Assembly: GCA_942159475.1 (NCBI GenBank)
Contig: OW804095.1
Coordinates: 154,173,517 to 154,237,516, forward strand
Length of the DNA: 64,000 nt
Source: Sthenelais limicola
Lineage: Eukaryota; Annelida; Polychaeta; Phyllodocida; Sigalionidae
Direction of reading: 5' to 3'
The position numbers were made by a program, and so were the translations under genes. Under the pieces are notes generated by a model. It was not told the origin of the DNA and did not search any database. It was given only the letters and a program-made list of their open reading frames with translations. The stretch's first letter is position 1, and each line of letters starts with the position of its first letter. Of the stretch, positions 22,191-32,900 are shown one piece after another.

Positions 22191-22283
22191 CTTCCCTTGA
22201 ATCTTCAGTGGAGACCCCTCAGACCTCGTGTTAGTGTTAGAAGATTCAACGAACTCGTGCTCTCCTGACTACTGTTTGGAATC

Positions 22284-23633
22284 ATGTCGGACTTGTCTAG
22301 TGATGAGGAGTTCTGTAGAGACAGAAAAACCAAGTTCACGAACGAGAGATCATCTATCTCGTCCATATCAAAGGAAACTGGAGGTAAACATAAGTCCAAG
22401 ACGGATTCCGGAGGAGTGCGTGCTGGAAAACGTACAGAAGGTCGGTCCTCGTCTGCCGAAAGGCATGACTCGGCCGCTGTTGTTGAACCTCGAAGGATCT
22501 CTGAGGAATATGTGGATATTGTTAGACCAACAGTAGCCAAAATAAGGAAGCCGGACAATTATAGAACTGGAAGGTGTGTGCCCGTGTGTGATGACGAGTG
22601 TGACAGTGAGACGGAGGAGATGATTTATTTCAATGAGACGGAGTCCACTCTTATTGAAAAGTATGAAGGCTGGATTAGAGGAATTTTGGCACGATGCCAA
22701 GATTTGCCGGAGGATGTGAAGCGTGACATGGAGGCACTGGCTTTCTCGGGACATGAATCTGGGGGAACTTGCCCCTATCTCAGATGCGAAGGAAAAAGGT
22801 TGTTTAATAAAATGTGCTGGCTGCGACATGTTGCTGAAAATCATCTACCCAAAAGATGGGAGTATGTATGTGTGATAAAACATAAGGATGTCCCGTGCAG
22901 AAAGAGGCAGCTAAGAGTCGTTTCGCTCGTTCGCCACATGATGTGGGAGCATAATATATCTCAACCCAATGCGGCTATTCGTTGCTACAATAACGCGCAA
23001 AGGTACCAGAATTTGTCTAACAATCCAGACTGGAGACTGTATGACGCAACTGAAGTCACTAGCAAAAAGAGGATAGCTTCCGAATCGGCTGTGTCTAAGA
23101 AGGAGAAAGTCTTTAGCATGCCACTAAACCTGGACTGTGTAGTGAGGGAGGATTCACCTGTGGCTAAAGAACTGGAAGCACTGGGAGGCTCTGATATCAA
23201 GTTTGTGAGTCTATTATCTAAGACTGAGACTGCCCTTCTGTCCGCACATAAATTATTTGCTGAGTGTGTGACAGCTATTCATGCTGACTTTGACTCCATC
23301 GCCTCGTCCAGCAAGGCATTACTGCAGTACAAAGAGGAGAATAGTAACATCAAGGATGATTTACTGGATGCCAAGCTACAACTCGAACTTTCTAATCATA
23401 GCCAAAGCATTCTTGAAGTGGAATTGAAAGTAGCCAGGGAGAAACTGGATGAACAATCCATCGACCTGGAAAGACAGGAGAAAGAGATTCAGTCCCTCCG
23501 GACTCGACTGAGCTCCCCAGGCAAGACATCAGTCTCGAGCAGCAGTACAAGTGAGACCAAGCCAGCAATAACTATTCCAGGGTTGTCAGACGAGGCTACC
23601 GCCTCTATCATGGCACTGATCCGTCGCTCGTGA
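22284..23633 (+). CDS. ORF3: zinc-finger and coiled-coil protein of the retrotransposon
   Basis: 449 codons, uninterrupted, between integrase and the 3' LTR where env lies in retroviruses. It has no signal peptide, transmembrane segment or glycosylation-rich exterior, so it is not an envelope protein by appearance. The N-terminal ~110 residues are polar, Ser/Lys/Arg-rich, with an acidic cluster (CDDECDSETEE). Residues 163-187 form a C2H2-like finger (C163, C168, H182, H187) and 196-223 a second (C196, C205, H218, H223). Residues ~345-410 are a probable coiled coil rich in Glu, Leu and Lys, followed by a Ser/Thr-rich tail. I do not recognise the family. Nucleic-acid binding and self-association are inferences from these parts. 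It may be read from the internal promoter at 22157 or a spliced RNA. It remains open while pol has collapsed, which may mean selection or simply chance. Confidence 0.82.
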   Translation: MSDLSSDEEFCRDRKTKFTNERSSISSISKETGGKHKSKTDSGGVRAGKRTEGRSSSAERHDSAAVVEPRRISEEYVDIVRPTVAKIRKPDNYRTGRCVPVCDDECDSETEEMIYFNETESTLIEKYEGWIRGILARCQDLPEDVKRDMEALAFSGHESGGTCPYLRCEGKRLFNKMCWLRHVAENHLPKRWEYVCVIKHKDVPCRKRQLRVVSLVRHMMWEHNISQPNAAIRCYNNAQRYQNLSNNPDWRLYDATEVTSKKRIASESAVSKKEKVFSMPLNLDCVVREDSPVAKELEALGGSDIKFVSLLSKTETALLSAHKLFAECVTAIHADFDSIASSSKALLQYKEENSNIKDDLLDAKLQLELSNHSQSILEVELKVAREKLDEQSIDLERQEKEIQSLRTRLSSPGKTSVSSSSTSETKPAITIPGLSDEATASIMALIRRS

Positions 23634-23918
23634 ATAGACTATGTTTCATAATATCGGCTGAGTATATAATTTCTGATCTCAGGGTTGTTGGACCCATGTG
23701 TTAACCGTTCGCAACTGTTCAGTTAAAGACACTTAAACGTTGGTATTTCATACCTCTCAAAGTTTTTTTTGTGGTGCTATTTTTCTTGACATTCGTTGAT
23801 GTCTGTTGATCGTTACTATTATTATTTCTTTTCACATTATGGTGTTTTCATCTTGAATAAAATTTCATAATTCCTGGAATATGTTCTGTGTCTTTATAAA
23901 ATTTTATTTTCCTTGGTT
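23634..23918 (+). other. 3' untranslated part of the retrotransposon
   Basis: Non-coding. GAATAAAATTT near 23854 contains an AATAAA that could end an ORF3 message before the 3' LTR. Confidence 0.45.
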
Positions 23919-23927
23919 AGGGGGGAG
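23919..23927 (+). promoter_or_regulatory. Polypurine tract
   Basis: AGGGGGGAG directly abuts the TG of the 3' LTR, the expected place of the plus-strand primer in LTR elements. Confidence 0.85.
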
Positions 23928-24639
23928 TGTTACGAACCTCTCTCTTATGGGTTAATCTCCGGGATACCTCCGGGATACCTCCGGGATGCCTCCGGGATGC
24001 CTCCGGGATGCCTCCGGGATGCCTCCGGGATGCCTCCGGGATGCCTCCGGATGCTGCTAGGAGGCCAGGGATCATGGGGATTCTGTTATATGATTATATT
24101 ACTGTTTTATGGAATATTTCCTTGGGATTTGATATTACATTATTTAGACTTCAAACAGCATTGAGGTTATATGTTTCTCTTATTACTCTGAACTATTATA
24201 TTTGATGTGTATTTGTATTTCATTATATATTCCTTATTGATATTGAGATACCTTTTATTGCTCAATAAAATATATATCACCTCTCTAAGAACCTTGATGT
24301 AAAACCAGGTTGGGAGCAAGGACCCAACCTCATCCTAGGATCTTTCATGGAATAAAGACTGAATTCACAAAGTATTCTCTCTGTACTTTATTATATCCGG
24401 AGGAGCGTTTTCATAAACATAGAATATTATTCACCCATGGCCTTAGAAATGAACATAGTTCTTTTCCCCCATAACCTTTACTAGAGATATGACTATTTCA
24501 CGAGAAGTTATTTATACGATCACCTTGACTTACAAATATCGATAGTACTTAAGCCTGGAAGAGATCCAGAGTCGAAACACAGAAAGTGCAACACTGGCAA
24601 ATCATCTCACTGGAAAGAACATAGGCAAGATTCACAACA
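23928..24639 (+). repeat. 3' LTR (712 bp)
   Basis: Matches the 5' LTR from TGTTACGAACC to CACAACA. The CCTCCGGGATG minisatellite near its start is shorter and differently composed. AATAAA at 24264-24269 is the counterpart of that in the 5' LTR. The flanking TTAT follows at 24640. Confidence 0.96.
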
Positions 24640-24698
24640 TTATGACTTACAGGACTGGATTTATCAATATTCTACTGCTGTTATATCTTTACACAAGG
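24640..24698 (+). repeat. Right remnant of the 69-bp minisatellite
   Basis: TTATGACTTACAGGACTGGA continues as the array unit through TTTATCAATATTCTACTGCTG to about 24698 and then ends. It is the right side of the unit cut by the LTR element. Confidence 0.9.
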
Positions 24699-25017
24699 AT
24701 TTGAAGCATAATCACCGAGAGAGAACTGCTGCTGGTGAACGATAATATGAGAAGTCATAGCATGAAGGGATTGGGGCAGGTCCTCCAATATGCGCTAAAT
24801 TGATTTTTAGATCTGTAGGAAAAGGACGGAACAAGACATACAAAATATTTAGCTTTTGACTGACGTTAACTGCAAGTGGGACATAAACTTGTTTTTGCCA
24901 CAGATCTTCAAATAGCAAGTTATATAATTATTTATGATCGCCAGGTCTTCACTATGTATGTTGTTAGTGAAAAGTACGTTCACATTTGGTTTTGTTATCA
25001 TAAGCTTGGGTTGAATT
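24699..25017. other. Unassigned sequence
   Basis: No recognisable gene. A 68-codon minus-strand frame (24712-24918) has no identifiable domain. Confidence 0.35.
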
Positions 25018-25140
25018 AATAATAATAATAGATTTGTATTTCCATAAACGTTTACGAAGTGTAATACATAGTACAGACTAGAAATTGAAATGAAATAAAA
25101 TATGGAAAAAGGAGTATTATCTGTAAAGTATACAGGTCTT
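25018..25140 (+). repeat. Dispersed repeat, family D copy 1
   Basis: It begins AATAATAATAGATTTGTATT TCCATA and shares order and wording with 57052-57165 (TTTAC, GAAA, ATGGAAA, GGAGTATTATCTGT). The class is unknown; possibly a retroposon end. Confidence 0.5.
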
Positions 25141-26175
25141 CCAAATAGCCCTGAATTAAGAATATATGATCTATACTAGTTGACAATGTAATATGATATA
25201 ATATGACATAATATAACACAATGTGCTGAGATCGCCTGTATCTCATCGGTACTGTCAGTACCTACCTATCTATAAACATAGGTATGTAGGCAAGAATATA
25301 CTAATAAACATGGGTACATACAAACAAAGTAGAGTAGAAATACAATACAATAAACTTGGATATCAATCCGGTGGGACTTTAGCATTACATGCTAGATAGA
25401 TTAGTGTTAAATAGTAGTTACAGTATCTCACCTATTCTTACATGAAATCAGCAGAAATTATATAGTTAAGTGGGGTTGTAATGAGTTTTTATGTATCTCT
25501 TAAAACAATGTATGTCAGATATTAATGTAAATATGTATAAATAGAAAAAATTGACTCCTGGCCATGTGAGAGGCGGTTATCTCCCGTGGGCATAGCTATT
25601 TCGTAAGGGTGCATAGTACCTGACAAAATTGCATAGCCCAAGGGAGATAACTAGCTCTTACACTGCCTGAAGTCTATTTTGTATTTATTATACCTTATTA
25701 GATATGCAATAAATTCGCAATTTCACAGTAGCTTATCATTATAATTATCATTATATCATTAAATTTGGTGTATAACAAGTCTTTTTTCCACGAAATAAAT
25801 ATTTAAATACAGAAAATAAGAATGCGAAGAGTGGGCCTATTTTTCTTCAAAAATTCTGCCAACAGTAAATATGATATGCAAATATTGCCCAGCGGGAGAT
25901 ACGGTTTCCATAGGCTGTAGCCTCTCTTAGTAAAAATTAAAAATCAGATTGGTTACCATGAAGTCACTAGTGAAATACGCACTATGCCTAACTCACTCTA
26001 GATAGTTTTCAAACGATCTATAATCTGGAATTCTTCAAATCTGATCGTCTACGCTATTCCAAATGGGTGGGGGCCTGGTACACAAAAAATCTTTTAAATT
26101 TTCTTTTTTGGGGGTGGGTACCACCAGAATGGGCCCCTTGCAACTTACGACTTGTCTGTAAGATATGACCTATAT
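25141..26175. other. Unassigned AT-rich sequence with an inverted repeat
   Basis: At 25575-25656, GGTTATCTCCCGTGGGCATAGC and GCATAGCCCAAGGGAGATAAC (each split by one mismatch) are complementary around a ~40-base centre. GGGAGATAAC-type termini are, from memory, frequent in mollusc genomes. The rest shows no gene. Confidence 0.45.
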
Positions 26176-26410
26176 GGGTCAGAATTTCAGAAAATGTACA
26201 ATTGGCAGCTGTACACATTTAGTAAGTTCTGCTAAATTAGGCGGCAATTTGGTCATTACTAGGTAAATTCGAGTATATTCGGCAATGCATTGTTTTCAAG
26301 CAATCTGTTTGGTTAGGTTGACCTGTATTTTGAACTTTATTTTCGTCTGAAATTCGGGTTATATGAAAAGATTGGCCGAGTTGAATTGTACATTTTCTGA
26401 AATCTGACCC
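26176..26410 (+). mobile_element. Family A inverted-repeat element, copy 3
   Basis: GGGTCAGAATTTCAGAAAAT at the left, TTTTCTGAAATCTGACCC at the right, 235 bp, flanked by ATAT on both sides. It lies immediately left of the assembly gap. Confidence 0.85.
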
Positions 26411-26428
26411 ATATGAGCACATTAGTGA

Positions 26429-26628
26429 NNNNNNNNNNNNNNNNNNNNNNNNNNNNNNNNNNNNNNNNNNNNNNNNNNNNNNNNNNNNNNNNNNNNNNNN
26501 NNNNNNNNNNNNNNNNNNNNNNNNNNNNNNNNNNNNNNNNNNNNNNNNNNNNNNNNNNNNNNNNNNNNNNNNNNNNNNNNNNNNNNNNNNNNNNNNNNNN
26601 NNNNNNNNNNNNNNNNNNNNNNNNNNNN
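26429..26628. other. Assembly gap, 200 N
   Basis: Exactly 200 unknown bases; the true length is unknown. Open frames running through it have no meaning. Confidence 1.
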
Positions 26629-27673
26629 CCCCCGAACTGATATCCCTTCACCCGCCCGCAATCCTCCACAACCTCTCTCCCTGGCTCACCCATACTGCAG
26701 ATGTACCAAGTTTCCTGAAATATTTGTGATATTCAAATAGAAAAGCTGATTATTTAATAGTAAAATCTTACTCTCTGTCATGAAATAGATGTATAATATA
26801 TTCTTTGTGTGCCTCAATGTGTATGTTTGGATGATACAGTTATATACGCGTAGTGAACGGGACAGCACTTAAACATGGATCTCCAGCCCAGCGTGAGAAA
26901 TGGATGTTGAGATACCGTCAGAATTGAATTTGATTTTGAAATTTTTTTATTCAGGACACAGACATTTCCATACGACAGTACGAATATTCCCAGAATAGCC
27001 TGAGTTTTTTAAATTTACTTTTAAATTACATCAAGATATTTCTATATAACTTCTAATTAATTACACGAAAGAGAGTAAAAGATAAAAGATAATAAGAGAA
27101 ATTCTAAGTCTAAACTATTTCTACAACACTAAATTTTAAATCAAACATTATACCTACGTAGCGACCGATCAAACTATTCAAGTTTACTGTTACTTCCGAT
27201 AGTAGTACAGTGATACAAATGGGTACATATCTGATTAACATGCAGATAGTTTTAAATAGATCAGGCTAACTTCTTAAAAACAGGAGTACAAATAAAAACA
27301 ACAATTAAACAATGTTCCGCGTTGTGCTCTTACATACTGACCATTGAATATTCCATTTCTCGTTAAATATAAATTTTACAATATTACATTATTTGTCATC
27401 ATCACTTTTTACTTTACTTTACACAAGGGCCTACTCGCGAGGTAATACAGCTTCCGTGCAACAGTTTTATAACTCATCTTGATATATTTTACATTAAGGA
27501 ACTTTCTCCGACATCCTGTGAACGATTAATCAGATACAAAAATTCCGCTACATACAAGCATTCCATTATACAGTAAAAAAATTAGGTAATGTTGATTCAT
27601 TTAATGTGTTAACATTTAAAAAATCTAAAAGGTATTTCTATATTTTATGTGTGAGTCTCTATGTTTAGATACA
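26629..27673. other. Unassigned AT-rich sequence
   Basis: No gene, no tandem array and no member of families A-C. Possible retroposon-like fragments near 26940 (TTTTTTATTCAGGACACAGA) are too short to classify. Confidence 0.4.
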
Positions 27674-27908
27674 AAGTCAGATTTTCAAAAAAAGTACAAT
27701 TGGCAGCTCTGCACATTTAGGAAATTCTCCTAAATTAGGCTGAAAAAAGAAGAATACCGGGCACATGTGAATATATTTGGCATCGCATTGATTTAAAGTA
27801 TCAGTTCTGTTATGTTAAACCGCATTTTGAAGCTCATTTTTGTCTTAAATGTGGGTTATTTGAGAGGATTGGTGAAGTTGAATTGTACATTTTCTGAAAA
27901 TCTGACCC
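27674..27908 (+). mobile_element. Family A inverted-repeat element, copy 4
   Basis: The left end is mutated (AAGTCAGATTTTCAAAAAAAGT); the right end TTTTCTGAAAATCTGACCC is intact. The interior closely matches copy 2 (8232-8467), for example TGATTTAAAGTATCAGTTCT. About 235 bp. Confidence 0.82.
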
Positions 27909-28132
27909 ATATACTCCATAGGTTGACCTTAGAAACGCAAGCATATATTCAATGCACTGCCTGGGAATTAGGCACACCAATTCAAATGCCTTAAGGAGCC
28001 GCATACCAAGACAAACATCCCTACACAGAGACCTTGCAAATGAAATACTTTGAACAATGTCAGCAACTTTTCTATAACCCATAACATATCACTCTAGAAT
28101 CTCACTGTATTTCAGCCTGGAATATTGCACAT

Positions 28133-28450
28133 GTGTGATATGTTAAAGGAAAATGAGTCACAAGTCAGAACTGTTTTATTCCACAAGATCTGTTTGTAGG
28201 AATTTCTCATTTTGGGGATATCTAGTGCTTTAACGTGTATGAATAAATGTACCCAATTTCAAGACAGTGTATGAAATATATTGCAAATCTTTATCTACAA
28301 AAATGAAATATAAATCTTAAAATTTTAAAATACTTATTAATGTCCAAATGTTTACAATCTTAAAATCGGCTTAATCTCATCTGTTCATACATGATGTATC
28401 TCAAAACCCTATTTTAGCATTGTAACTCATCTTCCTGTGACACATCACAT
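28133..28450 (+). mobile_element. Family B inverted-repeat element, copy 3
   Basis: The left terminus GTGTGATATGTTAAAGGAAA continues ATGAGTCACAAGTC. The right terminus is GTAACTCATCTTCCTGTGAC followed by ACATCACAT. The ends are complementary with some wear. The interior shares GACAGTGTATGAAATATATT with other copies. Confidence 0.72.
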
Positions 28451-28480
28451 TTGTAGAAGCTCCCCATGGCATGTGTACAT

Positions 28481-28710
28481 GGGTCAGATTTTCAGAAAAT
28501 GTACAATTCGCCTTCAACAATCCTCTCAATAGCCCATATCTAAAACAAAACTGAGATTCAAAATGCAGTTTAACATAACAGAACTGATTCTTTATATGTA
28601 TGTATGCGATACTAAATATGTACCCGGTATTCTTCATTTTTCAGCCAAATTTAGGAGGATTTCCTGAATGTGTACAGCTGCCAATTGTACATTTTCTGAA
28701 ATTCTGCCCC
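28481..28710 (-). mobile_element. Family A inverted-repeat element, copy 5
   Basis: GGGTCAGATTTTCAGAAAAT at the left and ATTTTCTGAAATTCTGCCCC at the right, about 230 bp, in the opposite orientation to copy 4. It is only ~30 bp from a family B copy. Confidence 0.82.
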
Positions 28711-29974
28711 ATATGTAGAAGGAGCCCACTGTGGAGGAGCCACCCTGGAGCCAGCCCTGCTTTTAACCTTGATTTAATGAGAGGTAGACTAGATCACATT
28801 TTGGCGCCAAAACCCGGTTACCATAGCTACAGCCATCACTCAGCCTATATTGAGTTTACTTGAATATTGGACCACTAGGGGGCGTTTTTGTGGGGCAGGA
28901 GTGGTCAGTTTGCAAGTCTAGATGGTCAGTTAGAACTGCCCAATCACCTCTATAGGTGCGGAGAGGGAGGTGGAGGTGTGGTCACTCCTGTTAAGTGGTC
29001 AAGTCCCGGGCGCTTGCTACCCCCACTGGACGGTGTATAAGGTCAGGTTAGAAAGGGCTTTGTTTGTGAGGGACTCGGAGCTAATGTTGGTTTTAAGATT
29101 TTTATTCAGACATTGCCCCCGTTGCATAAGAATCTGTTATGCAACGAGGGGCATTATGTAATTAATACACTATTCTATGTACAAGCTGAAATAAATCATA
29201 GAAACGTAAATAATTTGAAAAAGAGATCACAAACATAGCAATTTACCATCTAACAACTATCAATAATATAAAAGGTAATAAACTTGCAATCAAGATAATC
29301 TTGCAGACATTAAAACCACACACCCGGGACAGTGTCCGATGCATGACATGCCATGTTCAAACACAAAATTACAAAAAATTCTCCAAAAATATACAAAAAG
29401 AAATACATTGTGCTTTTATTCTAACTGAACTTAGACTGACATCACGGGACTCTGTCCTAATGTGCTTTTTTTCCTACTGTACTTAGACTGATATATAAAG
29501 TTAAAAACGGGATATTAGCTAAAACCATCCACATACCTATGTTATAGACGACTAATTATTATTATAATCCATTGCTACATGACATACTGCATAAATATTA
29601 TGCACCCAACATTTCATATATCACAGTGTCACCTACATTTCATCTCATTATTTCTACTCATCTAAACATTCTCTCCATTGATCTAGACAATATGATAACA
29701 AATAGCTAATTTAAGATGCGAAATTTCAGGATCCAGTGGAATACCGGGATTACCCGAACTGATTAAAAACTCTGGCAAATGCCACCTATCCTCCAAAATA
29801 AAGATTTGTCAATAAAAAAATATCATGGGACTCTGAGCTAAACTTAGACTGATACAGAAGGATGGACAGAAGCATAACAACCATAAAGTGTTTACTACTC
29901 CATCAAGATAGTCATGAATTCCCTGCCAGGTCCTGTGTGTGGAGTGGCCTGTGTCAGACCTTCCTCTATAGCCA
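28711..29974. other. Unassigned sequence with a small hairpin
   Basis: At 29111-29155, CATTGCCCCCGTTGCATAA and TTATGCAACGAGGGGCATTATG can form a hairpin with a 7-base loop. Segments with CGGGACAGTGTCC, CGGGACTCTGTCC and TGGGACTCTGAGC followed by TTAGACTGA recur at about 29327, 29447 and 29827, suggesting a worn ~120-380-bp repeat. No gene is supported. Confidence 0.45.
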
Positions 29975-32900
29975 GAGCATTAATATAGAATATACCGCAT
30001 GTAGTGCATCAACTAGCTCTAGTATAGAATATACAGCATGTAGTGCATCAACTAGCTCTAGTATAGAATATACAGCATGTAGTGCATCAACTAGCTCTAG
30101 TATAGAATATACAGCATGTAGTGCATCAACTAGCTCTAGTATAGAATATACAGCATGTAGTGCATCAACTAGCTCTAGTATAGAATATACAGCATGTAGT
30201 GCATCAACTAGCTCTAGTATAGAATATACAGCATGTAGTGCATCAACTAGCTCTAGTATAGAATATACACCATGTAGTGCATCAACTAGCTCTAGTATAG
30301 AATATACAGCATGTAGTGCATCAACTAGCTCTAGTATAGAATATACAGCATGTAGTGCATCAACTAGCTCTAGTATAGAATATACAGCATGTAGTGCATC
30401 AACTAGCTCTAGTATAGAATATACAGCATGTAGTGCATCAACTAGCTCTAGTATAGAATATACAGCATGTAGTGCATCAACTAGCTCTAGTATAGAATAT
30501 ACAGCATGTAGTGCATCAACTAGCTCTAGTATAGAATATACAGCATGTAGTGCATCAACTAGCTCTAGTATAGAATATACAGCATGTAGTGCATCAACTA
30601 GCTCTAGTATAGAATATACACCATGTAGTGCATCAACTAGCTCTAGTATAGAATATACAGCATGTAGTGCATCAACTAGCTCTAGTATAGAATATACAGC
30701 ATGTAGTGCATCAACTAGCTCTAGTATAGAATATACCGCATGTAGTGCATCAACTAGCTCTAGTATAGAATATATAGCATGTAGTGCATCAACTAGCTCT
30801 AGTATAGAATATACACCATGTAGTGCATCAACTAGCTCTAGTATAGAATATACAGCATGTAGTGCATCAACTAGCTCTAGTATAGAATATACAGCATGTA
30901 GTGCATCAACTAGCTCTAGTATAGAATATACAGCATGTAGTGCATCAACTAGCTCTAGTATAGAATATACAGCATGTAGTGCATCAACTAGCTCTAGTAT
31001 AGAATATACAGCATGTAGTGCATCAACTAGCTCTAGTATAGAATATACAGCATGTAGTGCATCAACTAGCTCTAGTATAGAATATACACCATGTAGTGCA
31101 TCAACTAGCTCTAGTATAGAATATACAGCATGTAGTACATCAACTAGCTCTAGTATAGAATATACAGCATGTAGTGCATCAACTAGCTCTAGTATAGAAT
31201 ATACAGCATGTAGTGCATCAACTAGCTCTAGTATAGAGTATACACCATGTAGTGCATCAACTAGCTCTAGTATAGAATATACACCATGTAGTGCATCAAC
31301 TAGCTCTAGTATAGAATATACAGCATGTAGTGCATCAACTAGCTCTAGTATAGAATATACAGCATGTAGTGCATCAACTAGCTCTAGTATAGAATATACA
31401 GCATGTAGTGCATCAACTAGGTCTAGTATAGAATATACAGCATGTAGTGCATCAACTAGCTCTAGTATAGAATATACACCATGTAGTGCACCAACTAGCT
31501 CTAGTATAGAATATACAGCATGTAGTGCACCAACTAGCTCTAGTATAGAATATACAGCATGTAGTGCATCAACTAGCTCTAGTATAGAATATACAGCATG
31601 TAGTGCATCAACTAGCTCTAGTATAGAATATACAGCATGTAGTGCATCAACTAGCTCTAGTATAGAATATACACCATGTAGTGCATCAACTAGCTCTAGT
31701 ATAGAATATACCGCATGTAGTGCATCAACTAGCTCTAGTATAGAATATACACCATGTAGTGCATCAGCTAACTCTAGTATAGAATATACAGCATGAAGTG
31801 CATCAACTAGCTCTAGTATAGAATATACTGCATGTAGTGCATCAACTAGCTCTAGTATAGAATATACACAATATAGTGCATCAATTAGCTCTAGTATAGA
31901 ATATACAGCATGTAGTGCATCAACTAGTTCTAGTATAGAATATACACCATGTAGTGCATCAACTAGCTCTAGTAAAGAATATACCGCATGTAGTGCATCA
32001 ACTAGCTCTAGTATAGAATATACAGCATGTAGTGCATCAACTAGCTCTAGTATAGAATATACACTATGTAGTGCATCAACTAGCTCTAGTATAGAATATA
32101 CAGCATGTAGTGCATCAACTAGCTCTAGTATAGAATATACAGCATGTAGTGCATCAACTAGCTCTAGTATAGGATATACAGCATGTAGTGCATCAACTAG
32201 CTCTAGTATAGAATATACAGCATGTAGTGCATCAACTAGCTCTAGTATAGAACATGCAGCATGTAGTGCATCAACTAGCTCTAGTATAGAATATACAGCA
32301 TGTAGTGCATCAACTAGCTCTAGTATAGAATATACAGCATGTAGTGCATCAACTAGCTCTAGTATAGAATATACAGCATGTAGTGCATCAACTAGCTCTA
32401 GTATAGAATATACAGCATGTAGTGCATCAACTAGCTCTAGTATAGGCTATACCGCATGTAGTGCATCAACTAGCTCTAGTATAGAATATACCGCATGTAG
32501 TGCATCAACTAGCTCTAGTATAGAATATACAGCATGTAGTGCATCAACTAGCTCTAGTATAGAATATACAGCATGTAGTGCATCAACTAGCTCTAGTATA
32601 GAATATACACCATGTAGTGCATCAACTAGCTCTAGTATAGAATATACCGCATGTAGTGCATCAACTAGCTCTAGTATAGAATATACCACATGTAGTGCAT
32701 CAACTAGCTCTAGTATAGAATATACCGCATGTAGTGCATCAACTAGCTCTAGTATAAAATATACAGCATATAGTGCATCAACTAGCTCTAGTATAGAATA
32801 TACCGCATGTAGTGCATCAACTAGCTCTAGTATAGAATATACAGCATGTAGTGCATCAGCTAGCTCTAGTATAGAATATACACCATGTAGTCAACTAGCT

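Larger units (their letters stand above)
13812..24639 (+). mobile_element. Ty3/gypsy-type LTR retrotransposon with extra 3' ORF
   Basis: This is a full-length element, 10.8 kb. It has direct LTRs beginning TG and ending CA, a primer-binding site after the 5' LTR, a purine tract before the 3' LTR, and gag then protease, RT, RNase H and integrase in that order, which is the Ty3/gypsy order. TTAT immediately precedes the 5' LTR and immediately follows the 3' LTR, a 4-bp target duplication (5 bp, ATTAT, if the final A is shared). It lies inside the 69-bp minisatellite, whose sequence resumes at 24640. Outside the LTR minisatellite I count about three differences between the LTRs over roughly 590 bp, suggesting a recent insertion. 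Pol is nevertheless heavily damaged. Confidence 0.96.

Noticed and set aside
21389..22283. An env-like gene between integrase and ORF3
   Set aside because: No long open frame, signal peptide or membrane anchor in this spacer.
26337..26693. Frames crossing 26429-26628
   Set aside because: The sequence there is unknown (N).
29862..31796. 644-codon Ser/Thr-rich repeat protein
   Set aside because: The frame is open only because the unit is 39 bp. It ends inside the array, and the array continues for another 4.5 kb with stops and indels; no promoter or splice sites seen.
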